Origin: Planctomycetota bacterium
GTDB taxonomy: Bacteria; Planctomycetota; J058
Direction: 5' to 3'
Assembly: GCA_019636275.1 (NCBI GenBank)
Contig: JAHBXY010000035.1
Span: forward strand, 1-64,000
Length of the DNA stretch: 64,000 nucleotides
Both the position numbers and the translations under genes were made by a program. Position 1 is the stretch's first letter. Each line of letters begins with the position of its first letter. Positions 27,728 to 36,324 of the stretch are shown here, in pieces. Under the pieces are notes generated by a model. That model worked only from the letters and a program-made list of their open reading frames with translations. It searched no databases and was not told the DNA's origin.

Positions 27728-29092
27728 TCAGCGCGCGAGGAGCGCCAGGTAGCCGCCGTCGCCGCCGCCGGGCGAGGGCAGGATCAGCTCCTCGCGCTCG
27801 AGGCGCAGCCCCGGCTGCGCGCGCACGAGCGCCTCGCCCTCCTCCGGCTCGATCGAGCAGACCGAGTAGACGACGCGCCCGCCCGGGCGCACGAGCGCGG
27901 CCGCCGTGGCCAGGATCGCGGCCTGGTCGCGGGCGAGCCGCCGCTGCGAGGCGAGGTCGTAGCGCCAGCGGGCCTCGGGGCGGCGGCGCAGGACGCCCGT
28001 GTTGGAGCAGGGCGCGTCGACGAGGACCGCGTCGAACGGCCCCGCGTCCGCCAGCGCGCCCACGTGGCGCCCGTCGTGCACGCGCGTGGTGATCGAGGTC
28101 AGGCCGAGGCGCGCGGCGCCCTGCTCGACCTTGCGCAGGCGGGCGGGGGCGCGGTCGCACGCCAGGAGCGGCGCCTGGTCGCGCGCGCGCTCGGCCAGCG
28201 CCGCGGTCTTCGTCCCCGGCGCCGCGCACAGGTCGAGGAGGCGCTCGCCCGGGCGCGGGTCGAGGAGCGGCGCGACGCGCTGCGCGGTCAGGTCCTGGAT
28301 CGACAGCTCGCCGCGGCGCCAGGGGCCCGTGCGGCGGAAGGCGCCGCGGCCCGCCTCGAGGCGCAGGGCGTGCTCGAGCTCCAGCGCCCGGGCCTCGACG
28401 CCCTCGGCGGCCAGGGCGGCGATCACCTGCTCGCGCGTGGCGCGCAGCGGCTGCACGCGGGCGAAGAGCGGCGGCGGGTCGTTGGCCGCCCGGCACAGCT
28501 CGGCCGCCGTCGCGTCGCCGTGGCGCGCGATCCAGGCGGCGACGAGGGCGTCGGGCAGGCTGTGCAGCACGCCGAGCCGGCCGGCGAGGTTGCGGTGCGA
28601 GACGCCGAGGAGCGGGCGACGGAAGCGCACGGCGCGGTCGCGCGAGAGCGGCAGGGTGGCGTCGTCGCCGTCCTCGAGGCGCGCCGGGTCGGGCGCGAGG
28701 GGCACCTCGTCGGCCACGGCGGCGGCCACCTCGGCCAGGGCGCGGCGCAGGTGCTCCTGCGGCTTGCGCCCCTGCGCCAGGGGCGCGAGCTCCGCCTGCA
28801 CGGCGTCGAGCGGCTCGCGGCCGAAGAGGAGGCGGAAGGCCCCCAGCTCGAGGGCGGCCACGTGGCGCGGGTCGCGCCCCTTCGTCGCGCGCCGGGCCAC
28901 GGCGCCGAGCACGGTGTGGAGCGAGCGCCGGTGGCGAAGGACGCCGTGGACCCAGGCCGTGAGCCGCGCCCTGCCGCCGCCGGGCGCCCCGCCCTCCTTG
29001 AGCGCGGCGCCGATCGCCGCCGGCCGCCCGCGTCGGTCGCGGGCGGACAGGAGGCCCTGGGCCCGGCGCAGGAGCTCGAGGTCGGCGCTCAC
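27728..29092 (-). CDS. rsmB: 16S rRNA (cytosine-C5)-methyltransferase RsmB-like
   Basis: This 454-residue protein starts at GTG 29092. The N-terminal 140 residues are a NusB-like RNA-binding helical domain (LTAWVHGVLRHRRSLHTVLG). The catalytic part has the SAM-binding motif LLDLCAAPGTKTAAL, motif IV LVDAPCSNTGVLRRRPEARW (catalytic Cys in PC) and the second Cys in YSVCSIEPEEGE. These mark an RNA m5C methyltransferase, RsmB type by domain order; it should modify 16S rRNA C967 equivalent. The usual Fmt partner gene is absent. The start overlaps the small basic ORF upstream. Confidence 0.88.
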   Translation of the reverse strand: MSADLELLRRAQGLLSARDRRGRPAAIGAALKEGGAPGGGRARLTAWVHGVLRHRRSLHTVLGAVARRATKGRDPRHVAALELGAFRLLFGREPLDAVQAELAPLAQGRKPQEHLRRALAEVAAAVADEVPLAPDPARLEDGDDATLPLSRDRAVRFRRPLLGVSHRNLAGRLGVLHSLPDALVAAWIARHGDATAAELCRAANDPPPLFARVQPLRATREQVIAALAAEGVEARALELEHALRLEAGRGAFRRTGPWRRGELSIQDLTAQRVAPLLDPRPGERLLDLCAAPGTKTAALAERARDQAPLLACDRAPARLRKVEQGAARLGLTSITTRVHDGRHVGALADAGPFDAVLVDAPCSNTGVLRRRPEARWRYDLASQRRLARDQAAILATAAALVRPGGRVVYSVCSIEPEEGEALVRAQPGLRLEREELILPSPGGGDGGYLALLAR

Positions 29093-29244
29093 CGACGACG
29101 GCGCTTCTTCGGCCGGCGCGCGCCGCGCTCGGGCGACGGCGGCGGCCGCAGGTTCTGCGCGCGCCGCCGGCCGGCGCGCTCGCCCGCCACGCCGTCGCTC
29201 GAGTGCGGCCCGGCGCGGCGCTTACGCTGGCCGCCGGCGATCAC
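29089..29244 (-). CDS. Very basic 51-aa ORF between truD and rsmB
   Basis: A GTG at 29244, inside the end of truD in another frame, opens 51 codons that stop at 29089. The stop overlaps the rsmB start as GTGA. The product (IAGGQRKRRAGPHSSDGVAG onward, ending RRPKKRRRR) is extremely basic. Either it is a small RNA-binding protein coupled to rsmB, or it is the true C-terminal tail of TruD displaced by a frameshift near 29240-29300. The second idea is helped by the GTGA overlap and the poor-looking TruD end. I cannot decide between them. Confidence 0.4.
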   Translation of the reverse strand: MIAGGQRKRRAGPHSSDGVAGERAGRRRAQNLRPPPSPERGARRPKKRRRR

Positions 29245-30517
29245 CAGTGGGGCCGGCGCTCGGCGCGCTCCGGCTCGGCGCGCCCGGCGCCGGCGCCGGC
29301 GCCGCCGGCTCGCCTGCCGCCCGGCGTCGGCGCGGCGGCCGCTCGGCGTCGCGCGCCTGCGCGCCGAAGAGCCGCAGGAGCACGAGCGTCGCGTAGGCGC
29401 CCGGCGGGAGCTGGAAGCGCAGGCGCACCTTGAGGCGCCCCGGGCGCCGGTCGTCGGGCTCGGGCCGCCCGACCTCGAGCGCCTCGGGCCACACGCGCAG
29501 GGGCCGCTCGTGGTGCTTGAAGAAGCAGCCGGGGACCCCGTCGATCCGGAAGCGCTCGCGCGTGAGCCCCTCCTCGGCCAGGGCCGCGTCGACGGCGGCG
29601 CGCACGTCGGGGTCGGCGGGCTCGACCGTGTGGTCGAGGAGCGGGAAGGTCTCGACGAGCGCCGGCAGGTCCTGGTCGGCCGGCGCGTCGGGCCAGCTCA
29701 GCTCGCCGCCCACGTAACGCGTGCGGGCCAGGGCGCGCGCCGGCAGCCGGCGCGCGAGGTACAGGGCGACGCTCCGGTTCCACACGAGCGACTGGTAGGC
29801 GAAGACGTGGATCGCGCGCTCCTTGGCGGGCAGGCGCTGCAGGGCGCCGGCGTAGTCGCCGGGCCGCCGGCGCAGGTGCTGCACCATGGCGTTGCCCTTG
29901 CGGTCGCCCCACTTCTTGCAGATCAGCTCCCAGTCGCCCCAGGCCTTGCTGACGAGGACCTTGAACTTCTTCTCGGGCACCGGGTCGCGCTTGCCGGGGG
30001 TGGCGATCAGGGCGCGGACGACGGCCTCGTGGTCGCCCCTGACGAGGTCGCGGCCGGGGAGCCCCTGCCCGGCGACCAGCGAGCCGAAGCGCTGGTCATC
30101 GAAGTAGTTGACGAGGCCGTGCCGGGCGAGGCGCGCCCGACGGTCCGCCAGGAGGGCCACGTCGTCCTCGCCGAGGTCGCGCACGACGATCGTGAAGGCG
30201 TTGCCGCGCAGGTGCTCCGGCCCCAGGGGCTCCTTGGCCCGGCCGAGGTAGCGGTAGCGCACGCCGGGGATCCGCCCGTCGAGGCGCCCGCCCTCGATCG
30301 AGATGAGCTGCGTCGTGACGCCCTGGCGGTCCTTGAGGCCGACGTAAGCGACCTTCGGCAGGGCCACGCCGCTGCGCGCCGCGAGGATGCGGACCACCTC
30401 GAACGTGTCGAGCTTGCGCTTGGTGACCTCGTAGACCGAGATCGACCCGCGCTCGGCCGGCTGCCAGGAGGTGAGCTCCTCGACGACGAAGTCCTCGGGG
30501 ACGAGCTTGACGAGCAT
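29222..30517 (-). CDS. truD: tRNA pseudouridine(13) synthase TruD
   Basis: This is a 431-residue protein from ATG 30517; upstream in-frame starts give a non-conserved extension. The N-terminus LVPEDFVVEEL is the TruD opening. The catalytic motif YVGLKDRQGVTTQLISIE contains the active-site Asp, and LRGNAFTIVVRDL and FDDQRFGS follow. The insertion domain lies in the middle. TruD isomerises U13 in tRNA-Glu. The last 50 residues are Arg/Ala/Pro-rich low complexity with a GC-repeat run at 29275-29310, where a frameshift might hide. It lies upstream of rsmB, so the two RNA-modification genes may share a transcript. Confidence 0.88.
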   Translation of the reverse strand: MLVKLVPEDFVVEELTSWQPAERGSISVYEVTKRKLDTFEVVRILAARSGVALPKVAYVGLKDRQGVTTQLISIEGGRLDGRIPGVRYRYLGRAKEPLGPEHLRGNAFTIVVRDLGEDDVALLADRRARLARHGLVNYFDDQRFGSLVAGQGLPGRDLVRGDHEAVVRALIATPGKRDPVPEKKFKVLVSKAWGDWELICKKWGDRKGNAMVQHLRRRPGDYAGALQRLPAKERAIHVFAYQSLVWNRSVALYLARRLPARALARTRYVGGELSWPDAPADQDLPALVETFPLLDHTVEPADPDVRAAVDAALAEEGLTRERFRIDGVPGCFFKHHERPLRVWPEALEVGRPEPDDRRPGRLKVRLRFQLPPGAYATLVLLRLFGAQARDAERPPRRRRAAGEPAAPAPAPGAPSRSAPSAGPTGDRRRPA

Positions 30518-30744
30518 GGTGTTTGCGCGGACCTCACGGCCGACCGGCAGGATCGTATCAACGCGGCCTCCCCGCGCTGCCCCGGCGCTGCGCCGGGAGG
30601 ATGACGTTCTCATGACGGACCGCCCCCTGCCGCCGGCGTAAGCTCCCCGCCCCCGACGGCCTCCCCGGACGACCGGCGAGAGCACCGAAACCTGACGCCC
30701 ACGGCCGCGTTCCCGTGGACACACCTTGCTGGAGACACCTCCCC

Positions 30745-31566
30745 ATGACGACTCGACTCTCGCTCGCGCTGCTCGCGACGCTGACCCTCTCCTCCCCGGT
30801 CCTGGCCCAGGACACCCCCCCGCCCCAGGGCGAGGGCGAGCGCGGTCGCCGTGAGCGCGGCCAGGGCGGCCAGGGCGGCCGCGGCGGCCAGGGCGGCGGC
30901 TTCGGCGGCATGGGCCTGCCGCTCGAGCAGCTCCAGCGCGAGCTGAACCTGACCCCGGAGCAGGTCAAGGAGCTCGAGGCGATCAACCAGGAGATGCGCG
31001 AGAAGGGCCGCACGCTCATGCGCGACGCCTTCCAGTCGGGCAACCCCGGCGCCGTCCGCGAGCAGATCCAGCAGATGTTCGAGCAGAGCTTCGAGCGCCT
31101 CGAGGGCACGCTGACGCCCGAGCAGAAGGAGAAGGCCAAGGCGGTGCGGCAGCAGCTCACCGAGCGCATGCAGAACATGCAGGGCCGCATGCGCGAGGGC
31201 GCCCGCGGCCGCGGCGAGGGCGGGCCCATGGGCGGCCCGCGCGGCAACACCCGCCAGCGCCTCAAGGACGAGGCCCTGCGCGCGCTGGCGCTGACCGACG
31301 AGGAGCTCGCGGTCGTCGGCCCGCTGCTCGACACGACCCTCGAGACGCGCGAGCTGCTCATGCAGGAGGGCGAGTCGCGCCGGCAGCAGTTCCTGCAGAA
31401 GGCCCGCGAGACGACCGACGCCGAGGCGCTGGGCAAGCTCCTCGACCAGTTCCGCCTCTCGCGCGAGCAGGACAAGGCCACGGTCAAGCAGGCCATGGAC
31501 CAGCTCCGCGAGGTGCTGACGGTCGAGCAGGAGGCCAAGCTCGTCGGCCTGGGCGTCCTCGACTGA
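30745..31566 (+). CDS. Spy/LTXXQ-like periplasmic protein
   Basis: This 273-residue protein starts at an ATG with GGAGAC upstream. The signal peptide is RLSLALLATLTLSSPVLA. A Gln/Gly/Arg low-complexity stretch (RGQGGQGGRGGQGGGFGG) follows. Then come helices with the Spy-type LTPEQ phrases: LNLTPEQVKELEAINQEM and GTLTPEQKEKAKAVRQQL. The C-terminal helical part is Glu/Gln-rich. Related proteins (Spy, CpxP, LTXXQ family) are periplasmic chaperones or sensor inhibitors. Two tandem hairpins follow the stop, suggesting transcription ends before gspE. Confidence 0.75.
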   Translation: MTTRLSLALLATLTLSSPVLAQDTPPPQGEGERGRRERGQGGQGGRGGQGGGFGGMGLPLEQLQRELNLTPEQVKELEAINQEMREKGRTLMRDAFQSGNPGAVREQIQQMFEQSFERLEGTLTPEQKEKAKAVRQQLTERMQNMQGRMREGARGRGEGGPMGGPRGNTRQRLKDEALRALALTDEELAVVGPLLDTTLETRELLMQEGESRRQQFLQKARETTDAEALGKLLDQFRLSREQDKATVKQAMDQLREVLTVEQEAKLVGLGVLD

Positions 31567-31645
31567 TCGACGGCCGCGGCCGCGGCTGGGCGCGCGCCAG
31601 GCCCGCCGGGCCGTCGAGCGACCGGTCACCGTCGTGCTTGCAGGA

Positions 31646-31697
31646 GCCCAGGCCCTTCAAGGGCTTGGGCACGAGGGGGGCGCGCCGCGCCCCCCTC
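31646..31697 (+). terminator. Tandem hairpins after the Spy-like gene
   Basis: The first hairpin, 31646-31670, pairs GCCCA/TGGGC and CCCTT/AAGGG. The second, 31673-31697, is a perfect palindrome: 12 bases (GAGGGGGGCGCG) with a single central base. They lie 80 bases after the stop and 75 bases before gspE. There is no T-run, so factor-dependent or attenuating termination is possible. On the opposite strand they would be equally stable. Confidence 0.4.
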
Positions 31698-31770
31698 GCG
31701 CCGCATCCGGGGCGCCGACGGTGGACTCGGCGGCCCTCCTTGCAGTCATCTGTTCACGGGAGCGTTCGAC

Positions 31771-33441
31771 TTGGCGAGGCTTGGCGAGATCCTCATCGCG
31801 CGCGGGGCGGTCACGGCGGACGACGTGGCGCAGGCGCTGTCGTCGCGCCAGCCGGGCGAGCGGCTGGGCGAGACGCTCGTGCGCCTGGGCGTGGCCACGC
31901 CGCGCGACGTTGCCCGGGCGCTCGCCGAGCAGACGGGCCTCAAGCTGGCGGACCTGCGCGCGCAGCCGCCCGAGAAGGCGGCGCTCGACGCCGTGCCCAC
32001 GCGCGTCGTGTTCAAGTCGCGCGTCGTGCCGCTGGCGCGCGAGGGCGCGCGCCTGCGCGTGGCCACCGCCGACCCGTTCTGCATGGCGGAGCTCGACGAG
32101 CTGCGCCTGATCACCGGGCTCGACGTCGAGCCCTGGCTCGCCCCGCAGGACGAGCTCGACGAGGCGATCCACCGCCTCTACGGCGTCGGCGCCGACGCGC
32201 TCGACCGCGCCGTCGACGAGGGCGTGCGCGCGATCAGCGACGACGACGCCGAGGGCGACCTCGACGCGCAGGACGACGCGGCGCTCATCCAGTTCGTCAA
32301 CCGGCTGCTGCTCGACGCGCTGCAGGCGCGCGCGTCGGACATCCACGTCGAGCCGACGCAGCACGAGCTCAAGGTGCGCTACCGCGTCGACGGCGTGCTC
32401 GTCCCGGCCACGCTGCCGCGCGAGCTGAAGCGCTTCCAGGCGGCGATCATCTCGCGCCTCAAGATCATGGCGAACCTGGACATCGCAGAGAAGCGCCTGC
32501 CGCAGGACGGCCGCATCCGGCTCAAGCTCCAGGGGCGCGAGTTCGACGTCCGCGTGTCGCTGATCCCCATGATCCACGGCGAGGGCGTGGCCCTGCGCAT
32601 CCTCGACCAGGGCGGCGGCGCCGCGCTGAGCCTCGAGCAGGTGGGCCTGTCGAAGGGCCACGCCGACACGATGCGCAAGATGCTCGACGCGCCGCACGGG
32701 ATCGTCCTCGTCACCGGGCCCACGGGCAGCGGCAAGTCGACGACGCTCTACGCCGGCCTGCGCGAGCTCGACCGCGAGACGCTCAAGGTGATCACGGTCG
32801 AGGACCCGGTCGAGTACCGCCTCGACGGCGTGAGCCAGATCCAGGTGCGCGACAAGATCGGCCTGAGCTTCTCACGCGGCCTGCGCAGCATCCTCCGCCA
32901 CGACCCCGACGTGATCATGATCGGCGAGATCCGCGACCAGGAGACGGCCGAGATCTCCGTCCAGTCGGCGCTCACCGGCCACCTGGTGCTCTCGACCCTG
33001 CACACGAACGACGCCGCCGGCGCGATCCCGCGCCTGGTCGACATGGGCGTCGAGCCCTACCTGGTCGCGGCCACGATCGAGGGGCTGCAGGCGCAGCGCC
33101 TCCTGCGGCGCAACTGCCCCGAGTGCGTGGTCGAGGGGCCGCCCAACGAGGTCGACCGGGCGGCGCTCGAGGACCTCAAGCTGAAGCTCGACCGCGTCCG
33201 CCGCGGGGCCGGCTGCGAGGCCTGCCAGGGGCGCGGCTACCTGGGCCGGACGGGCGTGTTCGAGGTGATCCCCGTCGACGACGGGCTGCGCGAGCTGACC
33301 ACCCAGGGCGCGAGCGCCGTGCGCCTGCGCCACTACGCGCGCGAGCAGGGCCACGGCTCGCTCCGCGACGACGGCAAGCGCCTCGTGCGCGAGGGCGTGA
33401 CCACCCCCGACGAGGTGGCCCGGATCACGCGGGACGACTGA
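31771..33441 (+). CDS. gspE: Type II secretion ATPase GspE
   Basis: This 556-residue protein starts at TTG, with GGGAG 10 bases upstream. The N1 domain LGEILIARGAVTADDVAQAL is present. The ATPase has ASDIHVEP, Walker A TGPTGSGKSTT, Asp box ITVEDPVEY, Walker B DVIMIGEIRD and the His box ALTGHLVLSTLHTND. A tetracysteine zinc loop (CPEC, CEAC) sits near residues 450-485. It powers pseudopilus assembly at the cytoplasmic face of the inner membrane. It is the first gene of a coupled T2SS operon. Confidence 0.95.
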   Translation: MARLGEILIARGAVTADDVAQALSSRQPGERLGETLVRLGVATPRDVARALAEQTGLKLADLRAQPPEKAALDAVPTRVVFKSRVVPLAREGARLRVATADPFCMAELDELRLITGLDVEPWLAPQDELDEAIHRLYGVGADALDRAVDEGVRAISDDDAEGDLDAQDDAALIQFVNRLLLDALQARASDIHVEPTQHELKVRYRVDGVLVPATLPRELKRFQAAIISRLKIMANLDIAEKRLPQDGRIRLKLQGREFDVRVSLIPMIHGEGVALRILDQGGGAALSLEQVGLSKGHADTMRKMLDAPHGIVLVTGPTGSGKSTTLYAGLRELDRETLKVITVEDPVEYRLDGVSQIQVRDKIGLSFSRGLRSILRHDPDVIMIGEIRDQETAEISVQSALTGHLVLSTLHTNDAAGAIPRLVDMGVEPYLVAATIEGLQAQRLLRRNCPECVVEGPPNEVDRAALEDLKLKLDRVRRGAGCEACQGRGYLGRTGVFEVIPVDDGLRELTTQGASAVRLRHYAREQGHGSLRDDGKRLVREGVTTPDEVARITRDD

Positions 33442-34817
33442 TGGCCACCTGGGTCTACACGGCGCGGCGCATGGACGGCTCGAGCGTCACCGGCTCGCTC
33501 GCCGCCGACAGCGAGCGGGCGGCGATCGGCGCCCTCGACCGGCTGGGCCTGTTCCCCGTGGCCCTGGCGCCCGAGAAGGGCGGCCCGGCCAAGGGCGCGA
33601 CCACCCGGCTGAACGGGCCGGCCCCGGCCAAGGGCGCGACCACGCGGCTGAGCGGGCCGGCGGCCGACCCGGCCGCCCCGCCGGCGGCCAGCCCGGCCGC
33701 CGACGCGGCGCGCCGCTCCTGGCAGGCGCTCTTCCGCCGGCGGATCGGGGCCGAGACGGCGGCGCGCTTCGCGCGCGAGCTGGCCGACCTGGTGAAGGCC
33801 GGCGTGCCGATCCTGCGCGCGCTCGACGCCGTCTCGCAGGAGCAGGGCGACGACGCGCGCGCCCTGTGGGGCGCCAAGGACACCGCCGACGACCAGCGCG
33901 CGCGCGCCGTCCTGCGCGAGGTGCGCCGCGAGGTGTCGCAGGGCGCGCCGCTGCACCAGGTGCTCGCGGGCTACCCCGAGCTGTTCGGCTCGACCGCCGT
34001 GTCGCTCATCCGCGCCGGTGAGGCCGGCGGCTTCCTCGACCAGGCGCTCCTGCGCGTGGCGACGTTCGGCGACCGCGACGTGGCCCTGCAGCGCCGCGTC
34101 AAGGGCGCGCTCACCTACCCGGTGCTCCTGTCGCTCCTCTCGGCCGGCGCCGTGATCTTCCTCCTCACCTGGGTCGTGCCCCGCTTCTCCGTGATCTACG
34201 AGGACCTCGGCGGCGCCCTCCCCTGGCCCACGCGCGTCCTCATGACGGCGGGCGACCTGCTGAGCGGCCACTGGTACGTCGGCCTCGGCCTCCTCCTGGC
34301 CGCCGGCGTGGGGATCGGCCGCTGGTTGTCGACCGAGGCGGGCCAGCGCACGTTCGACGCCGTCCTCCTGCGCGTGCCGCTCCTGCGCAACGTGATCGGC
34401 CACGCCTGCGTGGCCCGCTTCTCCCGCACGCTCGGCACGCTCCTGGCCAGCGGCGTCTCGATCCTGCAGGCGCTGGAGATCGCCCAGGCGGCCGCCGGCA
34501 ACAAGGACTTCTCGGCGCGCCTGTCCGACACGCTGGCCTCGCTGCGCGAGGGCTCGGGGCTGGCGCACCCGCTGCGCGAGACGCGCCTCTTCCCGCCGCA
34601 GGTGCTGGAGATGATCGAGGTCGGTCAGGAGACCGGCACGCTCACCGACGTGCTCGAGCGCGCCGGCGAGCGCTCCGACGAGGAGGTCGACCACGCCCTG
34701 CGCACGTTCGTGGCCGTCCTCGAGCCGGCCATGATCGTGGCCGTGGCGGCCGTCGTCTTCTTCGTCGTCGTGGCCGCGCTCCTGCCGGTCTTCACCCTGA
34801 ACACCCTGGTCCAGTGA
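33441..34817 (+). CDS. gspF: Type II secretion inner-membrane platform protein GspF
   Basis: This 458-residue protein's ATG overlaps the gspE stop by one base. Family features include the start TWVYTARRMDGSSVTG, two repeated cytoplasmic domains with ELADLVKAGVPILRALDAVS and TLGTLLASGVSILQALEIAQ, and three transmembrane helices. A Pro/Ala/Gly linker near residues 48-90 contains a tandem duplication: PAKGATTRLNGPA then PAKGATTRLSGPA. The linker is longer than in typical GspF (about 400 residues). It anchors GspE and the pseudopilus machinery. Confidence 0.93.
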   Translation: MATWVYTARRMDGSSVTGSLAADSERAAIGALDRLGLFPVALAPEKGGPAKGATTRLNGPAPAKGATTRLSGPAADPAAPPAASPAADAARRSWQALFRRRIGAETAARFARELADLVKAGVPILRALDAVSQEQGDDARALWGAKDTADDQRARAVLREVRREVSQGAPLHQVLAGYPELFGSTAVSLIRAGEAGGFLDQALLRVATFGDRDVALQRRVKGALTYPVLLSLLSAGAVIFLLTWVVPRFSVIYEDLGGALPWPTRVLMTAGDLLSGHWYVGLGLLLAAGVGIGRWLSTEAGQRTFDAVLLRVPLLRNVIGHACVARFSRTLGTLLASGVSILQALEIAQAAAGNKDFSARLSDTLASLREGSGLAHPLRETRLFPPQVLEMIEVGQETGTLTDVLERAGERSDEEVDHALRTFVAVLEPAMIVAVAAVVFFVVVAALLPVFTLNTLVQ

Positions 34818-34837
34818 CCACCGGAGGTCGTGCTCCC

Positions 34838-35269
34838 ATGCTCCAGCCCACCCGGCGCCGCGCGCGGCGCGGCTTCACCCTGATCGAGCTGCTCCTGGTG
34901 ATGGTCATCATCGCCGTGCTGGCCGCCGTCGTCCTGCCGAACTTCTCGGGCAAGGGCGAGCAGGCGCGCATCGACTCGGTCAAGGCGCAGATCTCGATCT
35001 TCGCCAACTCGCTCTCGGTCTACGAGATCGACAACGGCGCCTACCCGAGCACGGCCCAGGGGCTGCAGGCCCTGCGCGCCAAGCCGTCGGGCGCGCCCGA
35101 GCCGCGCAACTGGAAGCGGCCCTACCTCGAGCGCGACATCCCGCTCGACCCCTGGGGCAACGCCTACGTCTACCGCTCGCCGGGCACGAAGAACGCCGAC
35201 GGCTACGACGTCCTCTCGGTCGGGCCCGACGGGCGCGAGGGGACCGAGGACGACATCGGCAACTGGTAG
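34838..35269 (+). CDS. gspG: Major pseudopilin GspG
   Basis: This 143-residue protein starts at an ATG preceded by CCGGAGG. The prepilin leader MLQPTRRRARRG is cut before FTLIELLLVMVIIAVLAAVV. The C-terminus carries the GspG calcium-site region: DPWGNAYVYRSPG, YDVLSVGPDGREGTEDDIGN. These are classic major-pseudopilin features. Confidence 0.95.
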   Translation: MLQPTRRRARRGFTLIELLLVMVIIAVLAAVVLPNFSGKGEQARIDSVKAQISIFANSLSVYEIDNGAYPSTAQGLQALRAKPSGAPEPRNWKRPYLERDIPLDPWGNAYVYRSPGTKNADGYDVLSVGPDGREGTEDDIGNW

Positions 35270-35275
35270 GCGGAC

Positions 35276-35806
35276 GTGGCGACGCGGCGCGGGTTCACGC
35301 TCATCGAGCTCCTGGCGGTGACGGCGATCGTCTGCGCCCTGGGGCTCCTCGTCCTGCCGCGGCTGGCCGGGTCGCGCGCGCGCGACCGCGTGCTCGCCCA
35401 GGCGCGCAACGTCGTGACGCTGGCGCAGGCGGCCCGCGCGCGCGCCGCGGGCGAGGGACGGGCCTACCTGCTGGTCGTCGACCCGACGAAGGGCGAGGCG
35501 CGCCTCCTGCGCCGGCGCGACCCGCTGGCGGCCGCCACCGACCCCGAGGACCCCGAGCGCGAGCCGGCCGACGCGACGGCCTCCTGGTCGCGCCCGATCC
35601 CCTTCGCCGACGGCGTGCGCGTCTTCTCGGCCGAGCGCCTGGGCGAGCCGGTGGCCGCGGGCGAGCCGCTCGTCGTCGTCTTCCGCCCCGCCGGCGAGGC
35701 CGACGCGGCCCGCGTCGTGTTCGAGAGCGCCCAGGGCGACCTCGTGACCGTGACGGTCGAGCCGGCCACCGGCCGGACGACGATCGTGGACGGGGTGCTC
35801 GAATGA
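35276..35806 (+). CDS. gspH: Minor pseudopilin GspH
   Basis: This 176-residue protein has GTG six bases after gspG. The short leader MATRRG precedes FTLIELLAVTAIVCALGLLV. The globular part has strands such as AGEGRAYLLVVDPTKGEARL. Its stop overlaps the gspI start as ATGA. Confidence 0.88.
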   Translation: MATRRGFTLIELLAVTAIVCALGLLVLPRLAGSRARDRVLAQARNVVTLAQAARARAAGEGRAYLLVVDPTKGEARLLRRRDPLAAATDPEDPEREPADATASWSRPIPFADGVRVFSAERLGEPVAAGEPLVVVFRPAGEADAARVVFESAQGDLVTVTVEPATGRTTIVDGVLE

Positions 35807-36324
35807 TGGGACGGCCCGGTCCTTCACCTGCGATTCGACGCAGAGGTCGCAGAGGAGGCGCAGAGATCGCAGAGGAGGGGGGACCGTCGATCCCCGTCTC
35901 CGCGTCCTCTGCGTCTCCTCTGCGTCCTCTGCGTCCCGGGTGCGGCCAGCGCGCCCGGCGCGGCCTGACCCTCGTCGAGGTGCTGATCGCCGTCGTGATC
36001 GCCGGCGGCGCCCTGGCGCTCGCCGCCGCCGGTGTGAGCGCCGCCGTGCGGGCCGAGGCGCACGCGGGCGACCTGTCGCTCGCGGCCACGCACCTCGAGC
36101 TGCTGCTCGGGCGCGTCGAGGCGGGGGTCCTGCCGCTGTCGAACGCCGAGGGCACCTTCGAGGAGGACGGCGCGGCCGACCTGCGCTGGTCGGTCGTCGT
36201 CACGCCGGGCGAGCGCGAGGGGCTGACCGACGCCCTGCTCACGGTGCGCTGGACGCGGCTGGGGCTGGAGCGCGAGCTGAGCGTCTCGCGCCTGATCTAC
36301 ATCGAGCCGGAGACGGGCCGGTGA
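35803..36324 (+). CDS. gspI: Minor pseudopilin GspI with repeat-derived 54-residue leader
   Basis: This 173-residue protein's ATG overlaps the gspH stop. The pilin signature LTLVEVLIAVVIAGGALAL appears only after 54 residues, where pseudopilin leaders normally have 5-15. Residues about 12-45 (GRRGGAEIAEEGGPSIPVSA region, Arg/Ser/Pro-rich) are encoded by the palindromic repeat at 35837-35935. No in-frame start lies after the repeat, so the extra segment must be translated unless a frameshift or re-initiation occurs. The mature part has typical HLELLLGRVEAG and ends IYIEPETGR. The protein may still be processed after Gly-54. Confidence 0.88.
   Translation: MMGRPGPSPAIRRRGRRGGAEIAEEGGPSIPVSASSASPLRPLRPGCGQRARRGLTLVEVLIAVVIAGGALALAAAGVSAAVRAEAHAGDLSLAATHLELLLGRVEAGVLPLSNAEGTFEEDGAADLRWSVVVTPGEREGLTDALLTVRWTRLGLERELSVSRLIYIEPETGR
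35837..35935. repeat. Palindromic AGAGG repeat element inside gspI
   Basis: Arms of about 46 bases face each other around a short centre near 35885-35890. The left arm repeats CGCAGAGG (GACGCAGAGG, CGCAGAGGAG, CGCAGAG); the right arm, reversed, reads the same with about six mismatches. The span I can define is 99 bases, exactly 33 codons, so insertion keeps the gspI frame. The same AGAGG phrase is in the inverted repeats at 9083 and 9698. It behaves like the palindromic elements known inside Rickettsia genes. Confidence 0.75.
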
